Positions 1 through 6,968 of a DNA stretch of 7,829 nt are shown piece after piece (position 1 is the first letter of the stretch; each line of letters begins with the position of its first letter). The translations under genes and the position numbers were made by a program. Location of the stretch: the NCBI GenBank assembly GCA_030145265.1, contig JAQYWA010000088.1, forward strand, positions 1-7,829, read 5' to 3'. This DNA comes from Desulfuromonas sp. Lineage in GTDB: Bacteria > Desulfobacterota > Desulfuromonadia > Desulfuromonadales > Trichloromonadaceae. The notes under the pieces are model-generated. The model searched no databases, had not been told where the DNA came from, and saw only the letters and a list, made by a program, of their open reading frames with translations.

Positions 1-15
1 GAGTATAGTGCGGCC

Positions 16-963
16 ATGACTGCGGCTCTCAAACTCGACCATCTGACCAAAAGCTACGGCGGCCCAGCCGTGGTCGACGACCTCTCCCTGACCATCGAGC
101 CGGGCGAGATCCTCGGCCTGCTCGGTCCCAACGGCGCCGGCAAGAGCACCACCATCAACATGGTGGCGGGAGTCACCCGCATCGAACAGGGGGCCATCGA
201 GGTCTTCGGCTACGACAACCGCCGGGACTACCGCATCACCAGACGCCTGACCGGGGTCATGCATCAGGAAATCGTCACCGACAACTTCTTCACCATCGAC
301 CGGGCTTTGAAAATTCACTCCGGCTATTACGGGGTCGGTGACGATCGCCGCTGGCGGGACACCCTGGTCGACCGCCTCGACCTTGGGCCCCACCTGCACA
401 AATCAATGAACAAGCTCTCCGGCGGCCTCAAGCGCCGGTTCATGGTCGCCAAGGCGCTGATCCACAAGCCGCGCTTGCTGATCCTTGACGAACCGACCGC
501 CGGCGTCGATGTTGAACTGCGTCGCAGTCTGTGGGATTTCATTCGAGAGATCAACCGCGCCGGGACAACCATACTGCTGACCACCCACTACCTCGAAGAG
601 GCCGAACAGATGTGCAACCGCATCGCGATCATGGGGCAGGGACGCCTGATCGCTCTGGAAACCACCTCCGCGCTTCTCGCTCACATCGCCAGCCGCCAGT
701 GGCGCCTGCATCTTTCCGTCCCCCTGGCCGAACAGCCAAAGGCTTTGGACGACCTGAACGCCAAGCTGGAAGAAGGTGGGGCGTTCCTCTGTCTGACCCT
801 GACCGACCAGCACCGGCCGGCGGATCTGCTGACTCGCCTGCAACAGCTCGGCATCGGCTTTACCGACCTGGAAACCAGCAAGGCCGGCCTGGAAGAGGTT
901 TTCATCGAACTCACCGGGATGAACCAGCGACCGGAAGCGGCCCATGCAACCACATCCCGTTGA
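16..963 (+). CDS. yadG: ABC-2 type exporter ATP-binding protein (YadG-like)
   Basis: Cytoplasmic ATPase subunit that powers an ABC-2 exporter whose membrane partner is the next gene. The 315-residue protein has a full nucleotide-binding domain: Walker A GPNGAGKST at residues 37-45, Q-loop Q84, signature LSGGLKRR at 134-141, Walker B LLILDEP at 154-160, and H-loop H191 in TTHYLEEAE. The region ILDEPTAGVDVELRRSLW is highly characteristic of E. coli YadG (about 308 aa), and the first residues (MTAALKLDHLTKSY) also resemble YadG, which supports the ATG at 16. No Shine-Dalgarno is visible in the 15 upstream bases, and the frame stays open to the window edge, so an earlier start cannot be excluded. 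The C-terminal 100 residues are the variable tail of this subfamily. The substrate is unknown. The family call is secure; the orthology to yadG is a judgement from remembered sequence. Confidence 0.92.
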   Translation: MTAALKLDHLTKSYGGPAVVDDLSLTIEPGEILGLLGPNGAGKSTTINMVAGVTRIEQGAIEVFGYDNRRDYRITRRLTGVMHQEIVTDNFFTIDRALKIHSGYYGVGDDRRWRDTLVDRLDLGPHLHKSMNKLSGGLKRRFMVAKALIHKPRLLILDEPTAGVDVELRRSLWDFIREINRAGTTILLTTHYLEEAEQMCNRIAIMGQGRLIALETTSALLAHIASRQWRLHLSVPLAEQPKALDDLNAKLEEGGAFLCLTLTDQHRPADLLTRLQQLGIGFTDLETSKAGLEEVFIELTGMNQRPEAAHATTSR

Positions 964-1738
964 CCCGCATTTTACTGGCCGCTGGCTACCATTTTATACC
1001 CTGTTCAAAAAAGAGGTCCTGCGGTTCTTCCGCGTTTCGATCCAGACCCTGCTGACGCCGATCATCACCGCATCCCTGTATCTGTTCGTCTTCGGTGCCA
1101 CTCTCGGCGAGCGTATTTCGCTGCTGGAGGATTTCAGCTACGCTCAGTTCGTCATCCCCGGCCTGATTCTCATGGGGGTGATTTCCAACTCTTTCGCCAA
1201 CACCTCGTCATCCCTGTTCATGTCCCGCTATCTCGGCAACATCGTCGACCTGCTGGTCACGCCAATCAGTCCACCGCAGTTCATACTCGCCTACACCCTG
1301 GCAGCCATGCTGCGGGGGCTGCTGGTCGGTCTGGCCGTCACCCTCATTTCCACCGGATTCGCCACGCTCCCCGTTACCAACCCGTTACTGGCGTTACTCA
1401 TGGCCTGCCTGGCCAGCGTCCTGTTCGCCCAGTTCGGTCTGATCGCCGCCATCTACGCCAACTCTTTCGACGCCCTGTCGATGTACAACAACTTCGTCAT
1501 CCTGCCCCTCATCTACCTCGGCGGCGTTTTTTACCCGATCGCCATCCTCCCGCCATTCTGGGCTCGCCTCTCCTACGCCAACCCGCTTTTCTACCTCATC
1601 GACGGTTTTCGCCACGCGCTGCTCGGGGTCGGCGAAATTCCGTTGCCACTCTCCCTGGGGATCACCGCAGTTCTGGCTGGCGCCCTGTTCTGCTGGGCCT
1701 TTCTGCTAATCAGTCGGGGCTACAAGTTGATGAGTTGA
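944..1738 (+). CDS. yadH: ABC-2 type exporter permease (YadH-like)
   Basis: Inner-membrane permease that pairs with the upstream ATPase to form an ABC-2 exporter. The 264-residue protein has a short cytoplasmic N-terminus (1-33) and about six hydrophobic segments near 35-54, 68-85, 113-138, 147-172, 181-198 and 236-257. Marks of the ABC-2 membrane family include FVIPGLILMGVISN at 69-82, YLGGVFYPIAILPPFW at 191-206 and the following NPLFYLIDGFR, all close to E. coli YadH (about 256 aa). The ATG at 944 lies inside the upstream gene, with a 20-base overlap. A GGAAG six bases before it is a reasonable ribosome binding site, so the two genes are probably translationally coupled. No terminator is seen after the stop, and the gene converges on the next one with an 18-base gap. 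The substrate cannot be read from the sequence. Confidence 0.9.
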   Translation: MQPHPVDPHFTGRWLPFYTLFKKEVLRFFRVSIQTLLTPIITASLYLFVFGATLGERISLLEDFSYAQFVIPGLILMGVISNSFANTSSSLFMSRYLGNIVDLLVTPISPPQFILAYTLAAMLRGLLVGLAVTLISTGFATLPVTNPLLALLMACLASVLFAQFGLIAAIYANSFDALSMYNNFVILPLIYLGGVFYPIAILPPFWARLSYANPLFYLIDGFRHALLGVGEIPLPLSLGITAVLAGALFCWAFLLISRGYKLMS

Positions 1739-1756
1739 GGTAGAATTGTGCGGAAC

Positions 1757-2749
1757 TTAGGCGGAAAAGAGCTGAACAAAAATCTCAAACAGCTTGCGGT
1801 CAAGATCCGAGGTAAAGTGTTTGTGCATGATCTTGAAAGCATTGAAGGTCGAGTGGCGGTTGTGGTAGGGGCGGTCGGCCGTCAGGGCTTCGTAGACGTC
1901 GGCCAAGCGGCAGATTCTCGCATAGGGGTGGATGTCGTTCTCCTTGAGTCCCAACGGGTAACCCATACCGTCGTCCCGTTCGTGGTGCTGACCGGTGATG
2001 ATCTTGGCTTCGTCAGTGAGCAATCCGCTGTCAGCGAGCATAATCCTACCGTCATCCGGGTGCCGGTTGACGATCTGTCGCTCTTCCGGGGTCAGGGCCC
2101 CAGACTTGTTGAGAATTTCAATGGGAATCCGGCATTTGCCCAGATCATGGAGGAAAAAACCGGGGCCCAGGCTTTCCATTTTTTTCATTGAACCGGTGCC
2201 GTAGAAGATCTTGGCTAGGGCGACGCCGTAGATCCCCACATTGGTGCAGTGAGTATAGGTGGAATGATCATAGGCGGTCATGTGAATCAGGTGCTTGGTC
2301 GCGCGGTCATCGTGCATGATCAGGCTGATGGTGGGGAGAATGACTTCATGGGCCTTGCGGACGAACGGAGCGCGCGGCTCTTCGAAAGCCCAGCGAAGAA
2401 TCTCCCGACACGAGGCGTGAACGGCCAGAGCCTTTTTCTCCGAACTCGTGTTCGGATCCCGCACCACCTCGATCAGGGCATTCTTCATAAAATCGAAATA
2501 AACCGAGCTGTCATCGTATTGAATGTAAAGATAATACAAGCCCTTAGCCAGCAACCGGTCTCGGGTCGACCGATCCAATGGCAGGTTTTTCTGGGAAAAC
2601 AGTACAAAGCCGCTCTGCCCGGTTTTGCGATACAGATCACAGGGGGCAAAACGTTCAGGATCGATACAGCGCAGGTCGACCGGAAACCACCCCCCCTCGG
2701 GAGCCGGAGGCAACGACACCTTGTTCTCTATTTTTTGAACTTGCTCCAT
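1757..2749 (-). CDS. HD-GYP domain protein, probable cyclic-di-GMP phosphodiesterase
   Basis: Probable cytosolic phosphodiesterase that degrades cyclic-di-GMP. The 330-residue protein has no signal peptide or membrane segment. Residues 1-90 form an N-terminal domain resembling those in front of other deltaproteobacterial HD-GYP proteins (WFPVDL, then LAKGLYYLYIQYDD). The HD-GYP domain covers about 150-305: H167, the HDLGK pair H201/D202 with K205, H230 in NRHP, QHHERDDGMGYP at 254-265 with H255/H256 and the GYP signature, and D284 in RLADVYEALTADRPY. All core metal ligands are present. By my alignment the acidic ligand found four residues before the first His in some three-metal enzymes is Ser163 here, so a two-metal site is more likely; this point is tentative. 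There is no receiver or PAS domain, so the input signal is unknown. The ATG at 2749 has only a weak AGG upstream. The gene is single and convergent with the ABC permease. Confidence 0.9.
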   Translation of the reverse strand: MEQVQKIENKVSLPPAPEGGWFPVDLRCIDPERFAPCDLYRKTGQSGFVLFSQKNLPLDRSTRDRLLAKGLYYLYIQYDDSSVYFDFMKNALIEVVRDPNTSSEKKALAVHASCREILRWAFEEPRAPFVRKAHEVILPTISLIMHDDRATKHLIHMTAYDHSTYTHCTNVGIYGVALAKIFYGTGSMKKMESLGPGFFLHDLGKCRIPIEILNKSGALTPEERQIVNRHPDDGRIMLADSGLLTDEAKIITGQHHERDDGMGYPLGLKENDIHPYARICRLADVYEALTADRPYHNRHSTFNAFKIMHKHFTSDLDRKLFEIFVQLFSA

Positions 2750-2874
2750 TACCTGCTTTTTCGCTTAAATTGCCTGTTTATACGAATTTCACGAAACCAC
2801 TGCCACAGTTTTTGATCATATCGTAGCTTTACTAAAAAAATCCACTCGACACTTGTCTGTCGTCACGTTTTCAT
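2750..2874 (-). promoter_or_regulatory. Likely promoter region of the HD-GYP gene
   Basis: This AT-rich gap lies between the terminator of the upstream regulator gene and the HD-GYP start, so the HD-GYP promoter should be here. On the minus strand there are two -10-like hexamers, TATGAT (2815-2820) and TATAAA (2777-2782), but neither has a good -35 at the right distance (GGATTT and TGGCAG-like respectively). I cannot choose between them; the location is inferred mainly from the upstream terminator. Confidence 0.3.
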
Positions 2875-2908
2875 AAAAAAAATCGACACTCGCTTATGCG
2901 AATGCCGA
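2875..2908 (-). terminator. Rho-independent terminator of the VanR-type GntR gene
   Basis: In the minus-strand RNA an 11-bp stem (5' arm UCGGCAUUCGC, loop AUAA, 3' arm GCGAGUGUCGA, two G-U pairs) is followed directly by eight U residues. It begins 29 bases after the stop codon of the regulator gene. The stem-loop plus U-run is the classical intrinsic terminator form. It separates the regulator transcript from the HD-GYP gene that follows on the same strand. Confidence 0.85.
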
Positions 2909-2936
2909 TCTATTCCTGTCCGTTGCCGCAGAGGAT

Positions 2937-3647
2937 TTAAACGTCAACAACTTGGTGCAAAATCGAGGTTTCCACTTCACGGCCTTCCTTCTGGGCCATG
3001 CTCTGTATGAGCAACTGGCCGCCGTAAGCCGCAGTTTTGGTGACCAGACTCTCCGCCTGACCTCCCTGGCGATTTTTGAATGCTTCGATAATTTTTCTGT
3101 GTTCCTGCACCGATATTTCCATGCGCCCCGGCAGCGACAACGACGCCATTCGCAGTCGGTTGAATTTCAATAACAGTTGGCTGATCAGTTCAAGCAGTTT
3201 ATCGTTGCCTGCCGCGCGAATGAAGCATTCGTGGAAATCGTTGTGAACCCGAAAAAAACTCTTCACGTCTCCTTCCCGAGCCAGCTTTTCGAGACGCTCA
3301 TTGATTCTCTCGAGTCGCTCGATATCTTTCTCGGTCATTTTTTCCGCCGCCATCCGGGCCGCGTAGCCTTCAAGGATACTCTTGATGGCGAAAAACTCTT
3401 CCACGTCGCGCTCTGAAAGGGAAGCCACTACCGCGCCCTTGCGCGGAATAACGGTCAGGTAACCTTCTGATTCGAGCTGCCTGAATGCCTCGCGAATCGG
3501 CGTGCGACTGATGCCGAACCGCTCCGCAAGTTCGGGCTCCGCCACCCTTTCTCCCGGCTTGAGGGAGCCCTTAAGGATCGCTTCTCGGATGGTCTCGAGA
3601 ATTTTCTCGCGCAGGGTAAGATGGCTGACGATTAGTTTTTTTCTCAA
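2937..3647 (-). CDS. GntR family transcriptional regulator, FCD domain (VanR-type)
   Basis: DNA-binding repressor or activator of unknown regulon. With a TTG start at 3647 it has 236 residues: a winged helix at about 8-76 (LAERFGISRTPIREAFRQLESEGYL, then the wing PRKGAVVA) and an all-helical FCD effector domain at about 82-225. TTG is preferred because GGAGG lies six bases upstream (3654-3658). The frame extends to an ATG at 3713, but that 22-residue extension (MYTVYTLLQCN...) is encoded by the promoter and operator. The FCD metal site looks incomplete: by alignment its four ligand positions are H135 (usually Asp), H139, H183 and T205 (usually His), so metal or effector binding may differ from the norm. 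The gene is transcribed alone, is closed by a terminator, and is divergent from the potassium channel gene. Autoregulation is likely from the palindrome in its promoter. Confidence 0.88.
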   Translation of the reverse strand: MRKKLIVSHLTLREKILETIREAILKGSLKPGERVAEPELAERFGISRTPIREAFRQLESEGYLTVIPRKGAVVASLSERDVEEFFAIKSILEGYAARMAAEKMTEKDIERLERINERLEKLAREGDVKSFFRVHNDFHECFIRAAGNDKLLELISQLLLKFNRLRMASLSLPGRMEISVQEHRKIIEAFKNRQGGQAESLVTKTAAYGGQLLIQSMAQKEGREVETSILHQVVDV

Positions 3648-3653
3648 CGCAAT

Positions 3654-3658
3654 CCTCC
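3654..3658 (-). promoter_or_regulatory. Shine-Dalgarno deciding the TTG start
   Basis: GGAGG on the minus strand, six bases before the TTG at 3647-3645. No other start codon in this frame has a comparable ribosome binding site. It sets the start of the VanR-type regulator 22 codons downstream of the longest open frame. Confidence 0.8.
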
Positions 3659-3695
3659 ACCGCCATTTGTTGTATACGTCATTGCATTGTAATAA

Positions 3696-3723
3696 AGTGT
3701 ATACAGTATACATAGTATGTCAA
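3696..3723 (-). promoter_or_regulatory. Sigma70-like promoter of the VanR-type GntR gene
   Basis: On the minus strand a perfect -35 TTGACA (3723-3718), a 16-base spacer and a -10 TACACT (3701-3696, four of six matches). Transcription would begin near 3689, giving a leader of about 40 bases with the GGAGG ribosome binding site near its end. The regulator's own palindromic operator fills the spacer and overlaps the -10. Confidence 0.7.
3698..3712. promoter_or_regulatory. Palindromic operator, probable GntR autoregulatory site
   Basis: TGTATAC-A-GTATACA is a perfect inverted repeat with 7-base arms and one central base. It lies between the -35 and -10 of the divergent regulator gene, where bound protein would block RNA polymerase. 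A further GTATAC at 3672-3677, just after the predicted transcription start, could be a second half-site. Sites with a TGTATACA-like core are known for VanR-type GntR regulators. That this regulator binds here is inferred. Confidence 0.7.
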
Positions 3724-3764
3724 GCTTTTTTACAACGTTACATCATGCAACCCTCTATATCTCC

Positions 3765-3793
3765 TTGCCTTTTGCAAAACCTACCGATATTAT
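3765..3793 (+). promoter_or_regulatory. Sigma70-like promoter of the potassium channel operon
   Basis: A -35 TTGCCT (3765-3770), a 17-base spacer and a -10 TATTAT (3788-3793) match the sigma70 consensus at four and five of six positions. Transcription would begin near 3800, leaving a leader of about 20 bases before the ATG at 3821. The GTATAC palindrome lies over 50 bases upstream of the -35, so the GntR protein is not placed for simple repression of this promoter. Confidence 0.55.
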
Positions 3794-3820
3794 CAGGTTA
3801 ATCTCTCATTACGGTGTTTT

Positions 3821-4826
<1,006 letters not shown>

Positions 4827-4834
<8 letters not shown>

Positions 4835-5621
4835 CAAACTCCACGTTCACCTGCCGTACCGCTTGCTCGATCGGTATCTGCCGTTCATCCTGGAGCACCG
4901 GCTGCAGCCCGAAATCGCCTTTCTCGCCGACGATTTTGCCCAGCCCATCGATGCAGCGCTGCAGCAGCTCGCCCGCGAGCTGAGCAGCGCCGGATTATCC
5001 GCCACCGTTCACGCACCGTTCATGGACCTGAATCCAGGAGCTCTCGACCCCCTGGTGCGGGATGCCACCCTTATTCGCTATCAGCAGACCCTCGATGCAG
5101 CCGCCACCCTTGGCGCGACCGTGGTCGTCTTTCACCCGGGCTATGACCGCTGGCGCTACGGCGGACAAAGCCGACTATGGATCGACCAGTCCCTGAAATT
5201 CTGGCCACCGTTACTAAGACGCGCGGAACAGCAGCAAATCCGCATGGCCCTGGAAAACATCTTCGAGGAAGAGCCGACGTCCCTTACCGACCTGGTGACT
5301 GAGATCGACTCCGACTGGCTCGGTCACTGCTTCGATACCGGCCACTGGAACCTGTTCGGCCAGAGCTCCCTGCCCGAATGGCTTTCCGCACTGGGAGCAC
5401 GCCTTTTTCATTTGCACCTGCATGATAATTTTGGCGACCGTGACGCGCATCTGCCCGTCGGTGCGGGGCAAATCGACTTCCCGCTTCTGTTCGCCTGGCT
5501 GTGCCGTAACCAGGTCAACCCGAGCATGACGCTGGAAGCACATAGCCAGGAACTCCTGTTGCGTTCCAGGTCGGCAGCTCTAGCCCTGATCTCCGGCAAC
5601 ACACCTGAACGTCACCCTTGA
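4827..5621 (+). CDS. Sugar phosphate isomerase/epimerase-like TIM-barrel protein (AP endonuclease 2 / xylose isomerase-like fold)
   Basis: Cytosolic TIM-barrel protein of the xylose isomerase-like superfamily, which includes sugar isomerases, epimerases and endonuclease IV. Its substrate cannot be told from sequence. Over 264 residues the conserved strand-end motifs are in order: VHAPF at 61-65 (H62), FHPG at 102-105 (H103), LEN at 142-144 (E143), CFDTGH at 168-173 (D170, H173), HLHLHDN at 195-201 (H197/H199, D200), GAGQIDF at 212-218 and LEAHS at 236-240 (E237). These give a normal metal-binding set. The start is a GTG at 4827 that overlaps the channel stop by 8 bases. CAGG nine bases before it is a weak ribosome binding site, so translation probably depends on the upstream gene. 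No terminator follows, so transcripts may run into the next regulator gene. A role in potassium physiology is not evident. Confidence 0.85.
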
Positions 5622-5646
5622 CCTTTTTTCCCACCCATGTTAAAAA
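5618..5646 (+). promoter_or_regulatory. Sigma70-like promoter of the FadR-type GntR gene
   Basis: A -35 TTGACC (5618-5623, five of six), a 17-base spacer and a -10 TAAAAA (5641-5646, four of six) preceded by TGT, an extended -10 feature. The -35 overlaps the stop codon of the isomerase gene. Transcription would start near 5653, inside the palindromic operator and about 27 bases before the GTG start. Confidence 0.55.
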
Positions 5647-5660
5647 CTGGTCATACCAAT
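5646..5660. promoter_or_regulatory. FadR/PdhR-type operator over the transcription start
   Basis: The core TGGT-CAT-ACCA (5648-5658) is a perfect inverted repeat with a 3-base centre, flanked by an outer A/T pair. It fits the TGGTNNNACCA pattern known for FadR, PdhR and LldR. It lies at the -10 and predicted start point of the downstream regulator of that subfamily, which indicates autorepression. The match of site to subfamily is seen; binding is inferred. Confidence 0.75.
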
Positions 5661-5668
5661 GCAATCAT

Positions 5669-5672
5669 GGAG
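5669..5672 (+). promoter_or_regulatory. Shine-Dalgarno deciding the GTG start
   Basis: GGAG seven bases before the GTG at 5680. The only upstream alternative, the ATG at 5659, has no ribosome binding site, overlaps the operator and would lie only about six bases after the predicted transcription start. GTG at 5680 is therefore the better start. Confidence 0.7.
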
Positions 5673-5679
5673 TAATGGC

Positions 5680-6408
5680 GTGACCACTTTATTCAAACCG
5701 ATAAAACCCAAGAAAATCTCTGAAGAAATTGTCCAACAGATCAAGGCTCTGATATCCAAGGGCCAGCTCAAGCCCGGAGAGCGTGTCCCCTCGGAGCGCG
5801 ACCTGGCCACCATGCTGGGTGTCAGTCGCCCCTCAGTTCGGGAAGCGATCATGGTGCTCGATGCCATGGGCCTGGTTGAGTCGCGGCAGGGTGGGGGCAC
5901 CTACGTACGCTCTCTCACCGAGCACTCCATCGCCGACCCTCTCACCGGCATGGTCACCAACAACCCCCAACTCCTGTACGATCTTTCTGAGGTGCGTATC
6001 GGTCTGGAAAGCTGGTCTGCCTACCTGGCCGCCCAGAATGCCACCGACGAGGAACTTGCCGAACTGGAGCAGCTTCTAGAAAAAATGCGGCGCCTGGCCC
6101 CCACAGGAGGCTGGCCCGCAGAGGTGGATACCCAGTTCCACTACGCCATCACCAGCGCGAGCCACAACACCATCCAGGTGCACGTTCTGAACACCATTCA
6201 CTCCCTCTTCAAGGCAACCATCGAGGTCGCCCTGTTCGAATTCTATCGCCGGGAAGGCTATGCCCAGCTTCTGCTGGAACAGCACGAAGCGATCTTCAGC
6301 GCCATCTCGGCCCGCAACCCGGAGCTGGCCCGGCAAAAAATGATCGAACATCTGTCGATCGTCAAACAGAAGATGTCCGAATTTCTCGTTAAACCGACCA
6401 ATTCCTGA
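5680..6408 (+). CDS. GntR family transcriptional regulator, FCD domain (FadR/PdhR/LldR-type)
   Basis: Metabolite-responsive DNA-binding regulator. From the GTG at 5680 it has 242 residues: a winged helix at about 8-77 (VPSERDLATMLGVSRPSVREAI, with the wing SRQGGGTYV that marks the FadR/PdhR/LldR group) and a helical FCD domain at about 100-232. The FCD metal set is complete: D150 and H154 in DTQFH, H202 in EQHEAI, H224 in MIEHL. That fits binding of a small carboxylate such as lactate, pyruvate or glycolate, as in relatives, but the ligand is not shown by the sequence. The arginines of the recognition region (ERD, SRPSVRE) match those that read TGGT half-sites, and such a site lies in its promoter, so autoregulation is likely. 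The gene is followed by a shared bidirectional terminator. No catabolic target operon lies next to it in this window. Confidence 0.9.
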   Translation: MTTLFKPIKPKKISEEIVQQIKALISKGQLKPGERVPSERDLATMLGVSRPSVREAIMVLDAMGLVESRQGGGTYVRSLTEHSIADPLTGMVTNNPQLLYDLSEVRIGLESWSAYLAAQNATDEELAELEQLLEKMRRLAPTGGWPAEVDTQFHYAITSASHNTIQVHVLNTIHSLFKATIEVALFEFYRREGYAQLLLEQHEAIFSAISARNPELARQKMIEHLSIVKQKMSEFLVKPTNS

Positions 6409-6431
6409 GCTACACAACTCCTCAATAATTA

Positions 6432-6469
6432 AAACAAAAGGGCGACCCATATGGGTCGCCCTTTTGTTT
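6432..6469. terminator. Bidirectional rho-independent terminator (perfect 38-bp palindrome)
   Basis: Two 19-base arms are exact reverse complements with no spacer. The GC-rich core (GGGCGACCC / GGGTCGCCC) is flanked by AAAACAAAA-type and TTTTGTTT-type tracts, so each strand gives a strong hairpin followed by a U-rich tail. It lies between two convergent genes, 23 bases after the GntR stop and 24 bases beyond the atpC stop, and can end both transcripts. Confidence 0.93.
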
Positions 6470-6493
6470 ATTCTGCAACAATATTAAATTCGA

Positions 6494-6907
6494 TCAGCGA
6501 GCCTTGTGCCCTGCCACCTGGATACGGATAAGAGCTCGAGAAAGGGCCGCCTGCATTACCAGGAAGTCCTTATCTTCGGGAGACAGTGTCTTGAGGGCTT
6601 CTTCGGCGCGGCCCAGAGCGGCCTTGGCGCGCTCAAGATCAATTTCATCGGCCGGCTCGGCCGTTTCGACCAGAACGGTAACCTTATCGTCTTCGACTTC
6701 GACGTAACCCCAGTTGACCGCCACGTGGAACACCTCCCCAGCATTACGGTAGGACAGTTCCCCAATTTCAAGGGTGGTCAGAAGGGGGGTATGCCCTGGA
6801 AGGATGCCGAACTCGCCGAGGGCGCCAGGAGCGGTAACCTCGTCAACCTCTACGGCAAGGGCCTTCTTGTAGGGGGTGACCATTTCGAGTTTAAGCTTTT
6901 CTGCCAT
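6494..6907 (-). CDS. atpC: F1Fo ATP synthase epsilon subunit
   Basis: Epsilon subunit of the F1 sector, part of the central stalk, which couples rotation to catalysis and can inhibit ATP hydrolysis. The 137-residue length is normal. Residues 1-85 form the N-terminal beta-sandwich (LEMVTPYKKAL, then APGALGEFGILPGHTPLLTTLEIGEL, a family hallmark). Residues 88-137 form the two C-terminal helices (IDLERAKAALGRAEEAL, then DFLVMQAALSRALIRIQVA). The ATG at 6907 has AAGGA eight bases upstream (6916-6920). The gene follows atpD on the same strand after 61 bases, the usual atp operon order, and is the last gene before the palindromic terminator. A small hairpin lies between it and atpD. Confidence 0.97.
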   Translation of the reverse strand: MAEKLKLEMVTPYKKALAVEVDEVTAPGALGEFGILPGHTPLLTTLEIGELSYRNAGEVFHVAVNWGYVEVEDDKVTVLVETAEPADEIDLERAKAALGRAEEALKTLSPEDKDFLVMQAALSRALIRIQVAGHKAR

Positions 6908-6931
6908 TACGATCGTCCTTTACAGGCTGAA

Positions 6932-6952
6932 AGGGGCCACTGCGGGGCCCCT
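6932..6952 (-). other. Hairpin in the atpD-atpC gap
   Basis: Arms AGGGGCC and GGCCCCT (7 bp, all but one pair G-C) enclose a 7-base loop, in the 61-base gap after atpD and before the atpC ribosome binding site. On the minus-strand RNA only three U residues follow, so it is unlikely to be an efficient terminator. It could be an mRNA stability or processing element that adjusts subunit ratio; this role is inferred. Confidence 0.5.
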
Positions 6953-6968
6953 CCATTGCATATCTCTA

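Noticed and set aside
2800..2805. TGGCAG on the minus strand as the -24 box of a sigma54 promoter for the HD-GYP gene
   Set aside because: No TTGC-like -12 element follows at the required spacing.
1748..2815. Open frames on the plus strand of 147 and 188 codons opposite the HD-GYP gene
   Set aside because: They are antisense to a gene with every HD-GYP motif in place, show no recognisable domain or ribosome binding site, and arise from codon bias of the true gene.
3648..3713. N-terminal extension of the VanR-type regulator from the ATG at 3713
   Set aside because: It would encode 22 atypical residues out of the promoter and operator sequence, with the start upstream of the predicted transcription start. 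The TTG at 3647 has GGAGG.
5659..5679. ATG at 5659 as start of the FadR-type regulator
   Set aside because: No ribosome binding site, overlaps the operator, and about six bases after the predicted transcription start. GTG at 5680 has GGAG at good spacing.
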